Of a stretch of DNA of 64,000 nucleotides, positions 48,505 through 58,640 are shown one piece after another. The DNA is from Fragilariopsis cylindrus CCMP1102 (taxonomy: Eukaryota; Bacillariophyta; Bacillariophyceae; Bacillariales; Bacillariaceae): NCBI GenBank assembly GCA_900095095.1, contig FMBT01000289.1, forward strand, positions 124,001 through 188,000, read 5' to 3'. The translations under genes and the position numbers were made by a program. How positions within the stretch are numbered: position 1 is the stretch's first letter; each line of letters begins with the position of its first letter. A model generated the notes under the pieces. The model did no database searches, was not told where the DNA came from, and was given only the letters and a program-made list of their open reading frames with translations.

Positions 48505-49152
48505 ATGATGATGAATCGAAGTATCGCATCGGCACTAGCTAAAACATATTACAATTATGCCTTTGCCTTGTTGTCGAAACAGGTACAATATTCGGTACGG
48601 AATTATAAACACGATACGAATCCTTGGATGTTTGGTAGTAATAGTACAAGTACAAGCAATAATACAAATACAAATAACAACCATAATAGTAATAATCGGT
48701 TGTTCTTGTTGAAAGACTATCCATTAAAGATCCATCCCAGGTTGTTAAATTTAAGCAACCACAAGAATAGTAGAATACGGTATTTGTTAGAAGAATCCAC
48801 ACCGGTACGGATGGATTTTACCCATTGTGGTTGGTCCGATATCTTCTTTTTGGATATGGATTATCCCGAGTGTGCTAAAGTTATTAATGCCTCCATTAAC
48901 TTATGTGTTATTCGTGGTGGTAGTACTACTAGTGATAGTAGTACTGATGATAATGAAAATGATGGAAATAAGGATGATGATAATAACAACAATACTATAC
49001 CGACACCACCGATTGAAATATATTTAGAAGTTATACATCCAACTACGGATGATGATAATATTACGAAGAAGAATGAGGATGGTGTATTAAAATTAACATC
49101 GATGGATTTACAAAAATCGGTGACGTTACTAGCCAATCCCGAGAATTACATC
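48505..49152 (+). pseudogene. Gene fragment of unknown family, cut by the GC-rich island
   Basis: From the ATG at 48505 the frame codes SIASALAKTYYNYAFALLSK, KDYPLKIHPRLLNLSNHK, MDFTHCGWSDIFFLDMDYPE and SVTLLANPENYILV, all coding-like, with an Asn/Asp low-complexity insert. Just after this, at about 49150, base composition changes abruptly and the frame ends within 25 codons in unrelated GC-rich text. Upstream, the same frame stays coding-like (TITNNHGFSHSAIRKRTASR) back to a stop near 48406, beyond which another Asp-rich coding-like stretch lies in frame. This suggests a once longer gene, now damaged at both ends, or an exon of a gene whose other exons I could not place. No family recognised. 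Confidence 0.5.
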
Positions 49153-49925
49153 CTAGTACTGCTGTACAATCTTCCCCCCACCTTGACTTCCGGCTTCTCC
49201 CCTCCGTGGCGATGCCCCCGCTGCTGAACGCCTCTGCAGCGGACGGAACAAGGCGCGTATAAACGAAAAAATTGTAATGATTATGAACAAATCTGTAGCT
49301 CGTCGTCCCGTCCAACACCTACAGTGCCCTACTCCTGGAACGCCATCAGCATTTGCCTCGCCTCCTGCTCAGTCACCAACTTAAGGTTAGCGCCACTGTC
49401 ATCGATATTGTTCATGTTGACGTGGGCAATACCGAGCCCGCCTTTAAACAAAGCACCGACACACACGGATGATGCGGCCGCTTGGAAGCTCGCGACTCAA
49501 GCAGATCATCGGGCAATCATCGCCTCCGATGTGCTCAACGAAGCACGTATCACCGGCCGCCGGCGACAGAGAAAAAGGGGCCAACTCCAGCAGGGTCGTG
49601 GAGGGGAGGCATTTCACCGCGTACTTGTCCAGTAGCTCTTGATTCCTGCTCTTCTCACTCACAGCGCTGGTCATCCAAAGGATTGCTCCCGACTCGACAG
49701 TTTGATTGCCGCTAACAGCGTGACCCGACTCAATGCGCGAGGCAAGGATGTTCATGGTGTGACAAACACTTTCGACGAGGTGGCGACGACCAAACCAAAT
49801 GAACTCGTAGTTGGTCTCACTTCGAAGTGAAGCAACGCCCGTTGAGTAGACGAACCCCAAGCTCTGCGGTTCACTGTCGTCAAAAATGGAGTTGATCAGA
49901 ACACCAGCCATGATAAGTAGATGGT
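49150..49925. other. GC-rich island, compositionally foreign
   Basis: Base composition jumps to roughly 55 percent GC (by eye) from about 49150, with sites such as GCGGCCGC, GGCCGCCGGCGA and CGTGGAGGGGAGG that are absent elsewhere in the window, and falls back after about 49925. A short AT-rich gap lies at 49257-49295. The heptamer CTAGTAC occurs at both edges (49153-49159 and 49936-49942 or thereabouts), a possible target duplication. Confidence 0.7.
49329..49912 (-). CDS. Gene in the GC-rich island, weakly DUF4262-like
   Basis: From an ATG at 49912 (MAGVLINSIFDDSEPQSLG) the frame runs about 155 codons: LGFVYSTGVASL, NYEFIWFGRRHLVES, MNILASRIESGHAVSG, GAILWMTSAVSEKS, then a short hydrophobic and acidic end. 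A second coding-like stretch in another frame continues to a stop at 49329 (VGALFKGGLGIAHVNM, IDDSGANLKLVTEQEARQML), so a second exon is likely. The order F-x-YS-x-G, then E-x-I-x-FG, then a helix ending R-(I/V)-x-(S/A)-G resembles DUF4262; this is a weak match. Codon use differs sharply from every other gene in the window. Confidence 0.5.
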
Positions 49926-49983
49926 TAGTTATTACTAGTACGTCCTCCACAGCTTTCGAGAATGAATTCGAGAACAGGAACAC

Positions 49984-50708
49984 GAATGATGCTAGTGTCT
50001 TAACACTTCTTTTTCTCCTCTCTTGCGTTTCGTTCTTTGTTTTAATGAAGAAAACAACATCGGAAAATCCTACCTCCTATCTTTTTTCGGCATCGTGACA
50101 AAATGACTCATTTCTGATTTAAGGCTACTATTTAAGTGTTAATTTTGAATCACTAGTCATTCATGAGTGAGTCATTTTTAAAAGGTATGTATGGGGAGGC
50201 ATGATTGTGATCACAAGACAAGTGGAATCTAATTTTTTGAAACTCAAATATATTTTTTTAAGAAGACTATACTGGACCATAATATGCTACTTTTTAAAAG
50301 TTGGTGGAAAAGTTATTTTTTGATAAATATATGTATTGATCCTTATTATCAATGTTCACGAAAGCTACAATAATATAGTGGATTAATTTGGATACGAATG
50401 ATCGATTTCTATTCTGTAGAATAACATTTCTAGCTAGGAATCAATTGCTTGCTTCACCTTCAATTCGTTGTTGGTATATCCTACGGCCTGTTTGTAAGTT
50501 TTATACTGTACGTAGTTGCTTTCCTACGATTTCTTTTTTTGCGTTTGTATAACCAGTCTGTTAATCGTAGTACGAGTTCTTGTTGTTTTGTTTTTATTTT
50601 TGGCATATGTTATTATCTTTAATTTGGTACGACTATAATACATATTAATACATACATACTAATACTGTAGGACTACAATAATGCGATATACCTTTTATAC
50701 TACTAGGA
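49984..50708. other. Intergenic, no gene seen
   Basis: AT-rich. A short plus-strand stretch (to 50098) has a hydrophobic segment (LTLLFLLSCVSFFVLM) but no support as a gene. Confidence 0.45.
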
Positions 50709-51554
50709 CTACTGTTTCTTCGACCATATATTATTTTCCAACACAAATCGTATCCCATTATTGTCATCATCCCAATACCCCTGAGCATCTTTTATTCCAC
50801 CAATGGATGATAAATCAATTGTGATACACTGTCGTTGACCACCACTGCCGTCAGCAGCAGTAGGACCACCCACAGGACAGGTGAAGATCATACCAGGTAA
50901 TTCAACAAAATCCTCCAAATTACTACCACCTTTCACGGTAATCAATCGATATCCAGCAAACCCTAATCCCGATAAACTAATATAATATTTTTTATTATTC
51001 GATTTATCGTCAGCATCATCCACATACGTACCACCCAAGAAAATGTCAGTATTGCTTATTGATGAGGATCCTGCTGCTGAATTGAGTGGTAGTGTAGTAG
51101 TCGTTGATAATACTGCCGATTTAAATTGTTGTTGTGATCGTAGAGTTGAAACATCAATGGCTGCCTCAGCCACATCAGGTTCAAGTAGTACAGTAGCAGC
51201 CGCCGTTACCGTTGCCGTAGCAAGAAATCTGCCTGTAGAAAATAGATTCGATAGAACTTCTCGTCTACTACTACTACTTGTTTCTAATAAAGTAGGTTGT
51301 TGTTGATTTGTATTTGTATTTCTATTTGTATTTGATTGAGTAGGTAACAGAGCGAGAGATTCCGCAAAATATATGATTGGTACTTCGATTGTAATGATAT
51401 TCATGACTAGAACAAGAAGAAGAAGAACTATAAGTTTCCGTTGCAACAACGACGACGACGACATCATTACTTGTAGCAACACTACGACCATCATTTCGTT
51501 GGCTGGTGTTTTATTGAAAAAAATTAAAAGAGTCAGTCCTTTCTTTTCAGCCAA
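50709..51554 (-). CDS. Probable thylakoid-lumen protein with twin-arginine transit signal
   Basis: Up to 281 residues; Met21 or Met30 (MMSSSSLLQRKL) may be the true start. A hydrophobic signal (KLIVLLLLVLVMNIITI) is followed by a Ser/Asn/Gln linker, then SSSRREVLSNLF and a hydrophobic Ala/Thr segment ending EPDVAEAA|IDVS. RR-E-V-L plus a hydrophobic core and an A-x-A site is a Tat-type thylakoid targeting signal, so lumen location is inferred. The mature ~150 residues are beta-rich (IFLGGTYVDDADD, KYYISLSGLGFAGYRLITVK, DLSSIGGIKDAQGYWDDDNN, IRFVLENNIWSK). The GGTY-x-DP/DD and end resemble small lumenal proteins of unknown function in algae. No name assigned. Confidence 0.75.
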   Translation of the reverse strand: MAEKKGLTLLIFFNKTPANEMMVVVLLQVMMSSSSLLQRKLIVLLLLVLVMNIITIEVPIIYFAESLALLPTQSNTNRNTNTNQQQPTLLETSSSSRREVLSNLFSTGRFLATATVTAAATVLLEPDVAEAAIDVSTLRSQQQFKSAVLSTTTTLPLNSAAGSSSISNTDIFLGGTYVDDADDKSNNKKYYISLSGLGFAGYRLITVKGGSNLEDFVELPGMIFTCPVGGPTAADGSGGQRQCITIDLSSIGGIKDAQGYWDDDNNGIRFVLENNIWSKKQ

Positions 51555-51612
51555 GTCGTTTTTACCCTTTCTTTGTTTTTGTTTTCTACCTACTTGCTGA
51601 TGACAACGTAAT

Positions 51613-51659
<47 letters not shown>

Positions 51660-52090
51660 TTACAATATAAAAACTTCCAACAGTGGAAACAGAAAAGCAG
51701 GGATTTTTGTTACAAAATTAGCTATTGATGTACTACAAGTATTGCACATCATGTATTTTGTCGGAAGCCGGCGAGATATTTGGTGGGTTACACCCCAAAA
51801 AGCATTGAATAAATCTCCGCGTGGAACTAGTAATTAATATAGAAACTAAATCATGCCCAAATTTTACTAGTATTTGTTAGTCTAGTATATAATAACAACT
51901 TTAGCATCAAATAAATACACCTAAAGAGTCATTTTTTTGAAAAAATAAAGTATAAAGTTTATGATTGACCTATTGGATGGAGGACTGCCATATTCTTTAG
52001 TCTCCTTAGCCCACTGGTATCTCATAATGTAGGCTCACACACAGCACACATTCTAGGGATTTTTAAAATGTACATGTACACCCAACAACA

Positions 52091-52335
52091 TATCTCATTT
52101 GAAAGGGTTGCGGAAGACAACATCTTCTGAGTCAGTTGTACTAACATCCGCATAGTGTACTAGAACATTGCAGTTGCCTCCTACAACTTTTTTGTTCCTG
52201 TGGTTGTTGAATAAATTACAATCCACTGTGGTGGTAGGCACACAAACAACAAGATTTTTGACCAGAAATAAACAACAATATATCTCATTTGAAAGTGTTG
52301 CAGAGGACAACACCTCCTAAGCCGGGTGCACTAGC
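52091..52335 (-). repeat. Two copies of a 190-bp unit, inverted relative to 54190-54865
   Basis: TATCTCATTTGAAAG-x-GTTGC and the following (A)GACAACA…C occur at 52091 and 52281. Read in reverse complement, the segment matches the array at 54190-54865 (for example GTTCTAGTACACTATG and GGTAGGCACACAAA). Confidence 0.75.
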
Positions 52336-52384
52336 ATCCAATATACCTATACCTACAACGACCTCAAAATATTTAATGTTTGGT

Positions 52385-52815
52385 TGTTCAGCTGCAGTAG
52401 TCACAACCACCCTAAAAAATATACCAGGTAATTTACTGTGTGAAAATTTTACAGTAGGTATTTTCATAGACTATTAGTGTTGCACTTGTTCTGGACACAT
52501 CCACCTCACCAATATTTGATATAGTGTTGAACATCCAAGTTGAAAGGCATATACTGTGACTGAGTTCAGTGTTTTATGTTTGTTTGATCAGCTGTAGTAG
52601 CCACAACCCTAAAAAATATACCAGGTAATTTACTGTGTGGAAATTTTACAGGAGGTATTTCATAAACTATTAGTGTTGCAAATGTTCTGGATACATCCAC
52701 CTCACAAATATTTGATATAGTTTTGAAAATTCAAGTTGAAAGGTATATACTGTGACTGAGTTCAGTGTTTTATGTTTGGTTGTTCAGCTGCAGTAGTCAC
52801 AACCTTAAAAATATA
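52385..52815 (+). repeat. Tandem repeats, unit 196-200 bp, inside the foldback element
   Basis: Start of unit (CAGCTG(C/T)AGTAG(T/C)CACAACC) at about 52389, 52589 and 52785; two full and one partial copy. Each full copy has ATACCAGGTAATTTACTGTG, ACATCCACCTCAC and TACTGTGACTGAGTTCAGTG. Copies are very similar. Confidence 0.85.
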
Positions 52816-54189
52816 GTTCTACCCTGCTTTGTGTCCTGAACAAGATATCTCATAAAAAGATGATGTGGTCTGTGTGTGAGCCTACATTGTGAGATACCAG
52901 TAGGCTTACAAGACTAAGGAATATAAAAGTTCTCCATCCAATTTCCCAAAGATATGATTCTTTAGGTGTATACACTTGATGCTAAAGTTTTTATTATATA
53001 CTAGAATAATAACAAATACTGCCTCCCATAGAAATCCAAATCCTAGAGGAAAGGGAACTGCACGTGCTTTCTCGCTTTGGAGTTGTATGAATGAACAGAT
53101 AGTACCTTTTATTAGCTGATACCATCATTTCCATGTGTTGCTTGCTTGCTATGTTTTTTTTTGTACTATTCAGAAAACTTAGTACTGCCTTGTTATGCAA
53201 CTGTTTAGTTGTTATAGTCTTTATTGATTGCTATATCTTTATTATTTCAACTGTGTTGTGTGAGAGAACTAAGCAACCACCAACCTCCGCTCTATAATGT
53301 GACTCTCTTTAGACCTAATGAATCCAAATTATGAATTGATATTCACAAGGAAATCCCAAGATAATAATTAACTAGCAACAACACTATATTTTGCCACTAT
53401 ACCTAAATGAACCTTCTGGGGGCTTAGCACACCCTGACACCTTCCTAACCTCCCTACAGCCCTGAGCAATAGTTGTACCTTGTACCCATAGATATAATGT
53501 TGAGCTCCATATAATCTTTCAAGGTTATTAGGTTACTAGGTCTGTAGTATTGATGGTGCATCACGGCCTTGATTAACACGCGCACTTGGCACTTAGAGAA
53601 ATTGTGTGTATATGTATGGTTACCTAAAGCAATGATACAATCCAAAAACTTAATGAGTTAGGTTGATGCCTAGCTATTTTATTTGGGACTCAGCATACCT
53701 GGTATGGCGCGAGGTAGCATCTCAAGTATTGTTTTTTGCAATGTGTGCATTTTGGGCTATTTTATGGCTATTCTATTGTTCCCCACCCCACCCTACCACC
53801 AATATGGCAAATGTTCCAAGTATTGTTGGTGTATTTTGACCATATGTATATATGGAAGGTATCTGGGTGTTGAAACCATCTTCAATTTTGTTATTTTGAT
53901 GTTGTGGCAGCCTATTTCTGAATGGCACTTTTGGGCATGGAAATATGACATGTTGACTAAAATGCTATGTTTGTGTTCTGGAGGCAAGAATAAGGTAAGT
54001 ATGAGGGATCATGACCCTTGGTTTGTCCCCTATGGGTACGGAATGAATAACTGGGTGGTATTTTGGTGATCATCTTATTATCCAGACTTGTTTTTAATAT
54101 TCCAATAACCAAAATCCACTGGAGAATTTGTGAGATAAAAATGATACCAATTAGAATTACTTTAGTCAAGCAATGATGAACCACCAGAG

Positions 54190-54865
54190 ATGATAGGAGG
54201 CAAACACAATGTTCTAGCACACTATACGGATGTTTGTGCACCCAACCCATCTGGTGCTGTCCTCTGTAACCATTTCAAATGAGAAAATGTGTTGTTCATT
54301 TTCTTCTGATCCAAAATCATATTATTTGTGTGCCTGCCATAACAGCGTAATGAATTTTATTCTGCAACCATAAAAAGATAAAAGTAGTAGGAGGCACTCA
54401 CAATGTTCTAGTACACTATGTGGATGTTAGTGCACCCGCCCCATCTGGTATTGTTGTCTACAATCCTTTCATTTCTGATCCAAAATCTTTTTTTTTTGTG
54501 TGCCTGCCACAAAAGCGAGATGAATTTTATAACTAAACCAGAGGAAATGAAAAGATGTGGAAATGAAAAGATGTGGAAGGCAAACACAATGTTCTAGTAC
54601 ACTAATTGAATGTTTGTGCACCCAACCTATTTGGTGTTGTCCTCTGAAACCCTTCCTTCCATATGAGATATTTTGTGGTTCATTTCTGATCAAAAATCTT
54701 GTTATTTTTGTGTGCCTGCCATAAAAACGTAATGAATTTTATTCCGCAACCACAGGAGAAGAAAAGTGGTAGGAGGCAAACACAATGTTCTAGTACACTA
54801 TGTGAATTTTAATGCACCCTTCTACTTGGTGTTGTCCTCTGAAACCCTTTCAATTAGTACTAGTG
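54190..54865 (+). repeat. Four-copy tandem array, unit 186-196 bp
   Basis: ACAATGTTCTAG(C/T)ACACTA occurs at about 54206, 54400, 54586 and 54782. Between them are GTGTGCCTGCCA(T/C)A and (A)TGAATTTTAT in each unit. Copies are moderately diverged. Confidence 0.85.
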
Positions 54866-55150
54866 TAGTACATAAACAATATTTTTGAATGAAATATTGT
54901 GTTCCCAAATACATTTTCTTTTCGGGGGCCCCTCTATGCTAATTTGGGGGATTATTAATTATAACCAGTTACCACTTTTAGGAAAACCCCCAAATAGAAA
55001 AGTTAGTGTGTTTTGCCTGTATCGATCCTTGACGATAGAAGATTTCCGAATTTCGACTTTAACGACAACTTCATCGAATATCAATATCAACACATACTTC
55101 AAGTACAAACATAATAGCAAATTCCAACGAATGTACCGTATAACTAACTG

Positions 55151-57478
55151 ATGAAATCAGCAGCAAGAGCAACAAGAGCAGTGGCAGTAGTGGCTGCGAC
55201 AGCAGAAAGAAGAAGAAGAACAGTTTCCTCTCTGTCTTCTTCTACCGGTGGTATTAGTAGTGTCATCAGGACGAATCAATCATTATTTATTGTGGCAGCG
55301 CCGACGACGACGACGACGGAAGGTGGTGGTTCTATTTCTAGCAGTAGATTTTTATCTCATTCCTCCTCATCATCTTCAATCAACAACAGCATAAATGTAA
55401 ATGTAAATGCTGTCAACGACAATGTATTCTGGAAGCAACAGCGTAGTAGTAATAACACAGATGCCAATAATAATAATCAAAAAAGAAGATACAGTAGCAG
55501 CAATAGCAGCAGCAGCAGTCGCAGTAGCAGCAGTAGCGGTAATAGCAGCAGCAGTAGCACAAACACAACACCAGACGAAAATAATAACAAAAGCTCCTTA
55601 TTGGATGTAGTTGAAACATTAGCTCATCGATTAAATGAACCAATTCCTTTACGAGTAACAGCAACAACAACATCCACAACAGCCACAACAATAACAAAAA
55701 CAACTACTTCACCATCAGATACAGATACCGCGACGACGACGACTACTACGGTAGGTGGAGAAGAAAAAGAAAAAGGAAAAGGAAAAGAAACTCAAAAGAT
55801 AAGATTATCAGAACTTGCTAGTGAATTAAGTCAGGGGTATGTATCATTACCTCCTTTACGTCTAGGACAGAATTGTGAACGAAGTGAAATACTTAATTTT
55901 CTTGGAACAAAATGTTGCTATGGTCCATCGTCGTCGTCGTTGTCTGAAACTGAAACTGATAAAGTTGTGGAACAGTATTTAAGATCCAAAAGTAACAACA
56001 ACAATAACATTAGTACTAGTATAAGGAATCTTCGAAAAGTAACAACACCAACATATGAAGTAATGATTGATTATGTTTTAAAACAAAATGCTGTAAATGG
56101 TATGGGATTTATAATTAATTTACGTGAAGATTTACTATTATTCATACGATACTTGAAACATCAACAAGAAGAGCAAGAAGCAGGTGGATCAAACGAACCA
56201 AAGAATCTCAAAGTCTTGCTTAAACAATATAAAGAATTAGATATATATATCAAATCTTTGTTACAAAAATGGTTTATACCAGGATTATTGGAACATAAAA
56301 GGATAACCTATGACGATACATCTGCATCAATCATAGAATATATTGCTACAAAAGAAGCGGTCCATCCAATAAAGAGTCTTAATGATTTGAGGAATCGTTT
56401 AAATCCTTCATCACGAAGAGTGTACGCATTATTTCATCCTGTATTACCAAATAAACCATTAGTATTTGTTCATGTTGCATTATTATCATCGTCAAATGCA
56501 AACAACAACGATGACAATAACGACGAAGACGACAAATTATTTGTACCATCATCAATGAATGATGTTATGATGGGTGTTGATGTTCGAGACGAGAAGAAGG
56601 ACAACAACGATAATAACAACCACAACACTTATGACACGGCGGTATTTTATTCTATTAGTAATGGTGTGAAAGGTTTATCAGGTGTTGGTTTGGGTGAATA
56701 TCTATTAAAGGAATCCATCAATGCACTTCAAGATGAGAATAGTAATAATCATGAAAAATCAATATCAAAGATTAAAACTTTTGTGACATTAAGTCCAATA
56801 CCAAAATTTAGGAACTGGTTAAAGATTAAATTATTAAAATTAGAACAACAACAACGAAAACAAAAACGGCTAGGCTATGATTGTAATGTTATTGGTGAAT
56901 CTATTCTATCTATAAAAGATCGTGAAGAATTATTTTACTGTGGACTACTGCGAACACTATCACCGTTATCGGCATTGTCGTCCTCGTTTCCATGGAAAGA
57001 ATTTTGGTTTGAACTTGAAAATAATATAGATTTTACAAAACTTCAACAGGCGGCTGCAATAATGATCGACGCAGATAAGATCAACAGCAACAACAACAAC
57101 AGCAACAGCAAAACCGACGAACAACGTAAACGTCAACAATATATTGTATTACAAGATATATTATGTAAATTAGTATCTCAATATCTGGTTTATGAAAAGT
57201 ACAGAGGTAAACCAATAGACAAGGTATGTGGATTCCATGTTGGGAATGGAGCTGAAATTTATGATATACATTTTTGTGCTGATTTATCAAGAAATGGTAT
57301 ACAAAATAGTTATGGTATTATGGTCAACTACATATATCATGTTGATAGAAGTACAAATGACCATACTAATAACGATGGTGTGACAAATAATAATGTAATA
57401 CAAGAAAATCAAACAAATTATGAATGTAATAATACGATACCAATAAGTTCAAATGTAAAACGATGGCTTGAACTTTGA
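55151..57478 (+). CDS. MLYCD: Malonyl-CoA decarboxylase
   Basis: Intronless, 775 residues. The catalytic GNAT-like domain holds RRVYALFHPVLPNKPLVFVH, VFYSISNGVKGLSGVGLGEY, IKTFVTLSPIPKFRNWLKIK and, near the end, VCGFHVGNGAEIYDIHF…LSRNGIQNSYGIMVNYIY; these align with the human enzyme, including the conserved His in FH-x2-NGA. The helical N-terminal domain is residues ~230-400. The enzyme turns malonyl-CoA into acetyl-CoA and CO2, relieving malonyl-CoA inhibition of fatty acid oxidation. The first ~40 residues are Arg/Ala/Ser-rich and nearly free of acid (AARATRAVAVVAATAERRRR), a mitochondrial-type presequence. The C-terminus is WLEL, not the SKL-type peroxisomal signal of animals. Length exceeds the usual ~490 because of Ser/Thr/Asn inserts, mostly in the first 230 residues. 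Upstream in-frame codons are stopped by TGA. Confidence 0.95.
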   Translation: MKSAARATRAVAVVAATAERRRRTVSSLSSSTGGISSVIRTNQSLFIVAAPTTTTTEGGGSISSSRFLSHSSSSSSINNSINVNVNAVNDNVFWKQQRSSNNTDANNNNQKRRYSSSNSSSSSRSSSSSGNSSSSSTNTTPDENNNKSSLLDVVETLAHRLNEPIPLRVTATTTSTTATTITKTTTSPSDTDTATTTTTTVGGEEKEKGKGKETQKIRLSELASELSQGYVSLPPLRLGQNCERSEILNFLGTKCCYGPSSSSLSETETDKVVEQYLRSKSNNNNNISTSIRNLRKVTTPTYEVMIDYVLKQNAVNGMGFIINLREDLLLFIRYLKHQQEEQEAGGSNEPKNLKVLLKQYKELDIYIKSLLQKWFIPGLLEHKRITYDDTSASIIEYIATKEAVHPIKSLNDLRNRLNPSSRRVYALFHPVLPNKPLVFVHVALLSSSNANNNDDNNDEDDKLFVPSSMNDVMMGVDVRDEKKDNNDNNNHNTYDTAVFYSISNGVKGLSGVGLGEYLLKESINALQDENSNNHEKSISKIKTFVTLSPIPKFRNWLKIKLLKLEQQQRKQKRLGYDCNVIGESILSIKDREELFYCGLLRTLSPLSALSSSFPWKEFWFELENNIDFTKLQQAAAIMIDADKINSNNNNSNSKTDEQRKRQQYIVLQDILCKLVSQYLVYEKYRGKPIDKVCGFHVGNGAEIYDIHFCADLSRNGIQNSYGIMVNYIYHVDRSTNDHTNNDGVTNNNVIQENQTNYECNNTIPISSNVKRWLEL

Positions 57479-57945
57479 ACTGATATAAATAATTTGGAAT
57501 AAAAAAAGAAGATTTCTTTTTTTGGAAACTGAATTAAAAAGTGCTACCTATTAACTACGAAGTAAGAAGACTTCAGTTCGTTATAGTACAGTACGGTACA
57601 GTACCAGCGAGCGTCATCGTGATCGTCGTCACTTGGTTTTTCATCATATCATCGTCGTCCTCCTCGTTAGTTTGTTTGGTCGTCATCCTCGTTGGTTGTT
57701 TGGTTCCTTACTACCTACTTCGAGAAGAACACGTACTGTAGATGGATGGTATTGGCAAGCGATCGATTCTTATTCAATTCGATTCATTCGAGAAGATATC
57801 CAAAGCGCAAGAACAGAACCGAAGTATGCGTTCTATTCTATTCCATTCTGCAGGAGTGGAGTGGAATGGAGTGAGTGATGCTATACTCCTAGCAAGTAGT
57901 AAGTAATGTATTCCTTACTGTACGTTACATTACGTTACGTTACGT
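57479..57945. other. Convergent 3' intergenic region
   Basis: Holds GGTACAGTAC-type palindromic text (57588-57603) and an ACGTT pentanucleotide run (57923-57948). No gene seen. Confidence 0.5.
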
Positions 57946-58609
57946 TTACGAAGAATTATTATTAGAGTTAGAAGATGACGACAACAACGTTGAACTTGAG
58001 CTTGATCTAGTAAAAGAAGAGGGCGAAGGAGGTGATGGAGGAGGTGATTTATTATCAAGAATGTATTCTAATTCACCAAACCATAATTCAGCTTTATCAA
58101 ATTCTTTATAATCATTATCGTCATCAGCTACAACATGTTGTTGTTGTTTTTGGATAATCGAAGAATCATCATCTTCTTGTTTCATAGTACCTTGACCCCA
58201 AAATCCTTTCCTTTTTTTAACTGTAATTTCACTACCATCATCCTCACCATTGACTTGGACTTGGACCTGACAAGCTAATCGTAAATTTGGTGATTGATTT
58301 GAACTTAAATTATGTGGTGGAAAATTAAATCGTAATTTTTCTTTTGTACTACGTTCTTTTGGTTCTATATTATTAATAATACTGTTATCACAATCACCAG
58401 TATGAGCATCATCATTGGTATTGGTGTTATATATTTCAATAGCACATGTACCACATGTACCAAGTCCTCTACAATTAATTAATCTTGATCTTCCATTATG
58501 TGGACTTATTCCATTACGTAACATGGCTGTTCTTAATATTTCACCATTATTTGCAACGATTATTTTTGATGTCGTTATTATTTTTGAATCTGGATCAGAC
58601 TCTGACTCT

Positions 58610-58640
<31 letters not shown>

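Larger units (their letters stand above)
51868..53021. mobile_element. Foldback-like element with ~150-190-bp terminal inverted repeats
   Basis: The left end (AGTATTTGTTAG…TCTAGTATATAATAA-x-AACTTTAGCATCAA, TACACCTAAAGA, ATTGGATGGAG, TTAGTCT, CTGGTATCTCA-x-AATGTAGGCTCACACACAG; 51868-52045) returns in reverse complement at 52870-53021. The interior has no coding frame and consists mainly of tandem repeats. Non-autonomous. The clear arms suggest a younger insertion than the one at 34421. Confidence 0.75.
51555..55150. other. 3.6-kb gene-poor, repeat-rich region
   Basis: Contains a CT run (51620-51650), the foldback-like element, its internal tandem repeats and an inverted relative array at 54190-54865, all listed separately. 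Open frames at 53683-54069 and 54885-55151 lack coding character and were not accepted. Confidence 0.5.

Noticed and set aside
53683-54069. 128-codon plus-strand frame between repeat arrays
   Set aside because: Trp/Cys-rich, no homology-like pattern, embedded in repeat-derived DNA.
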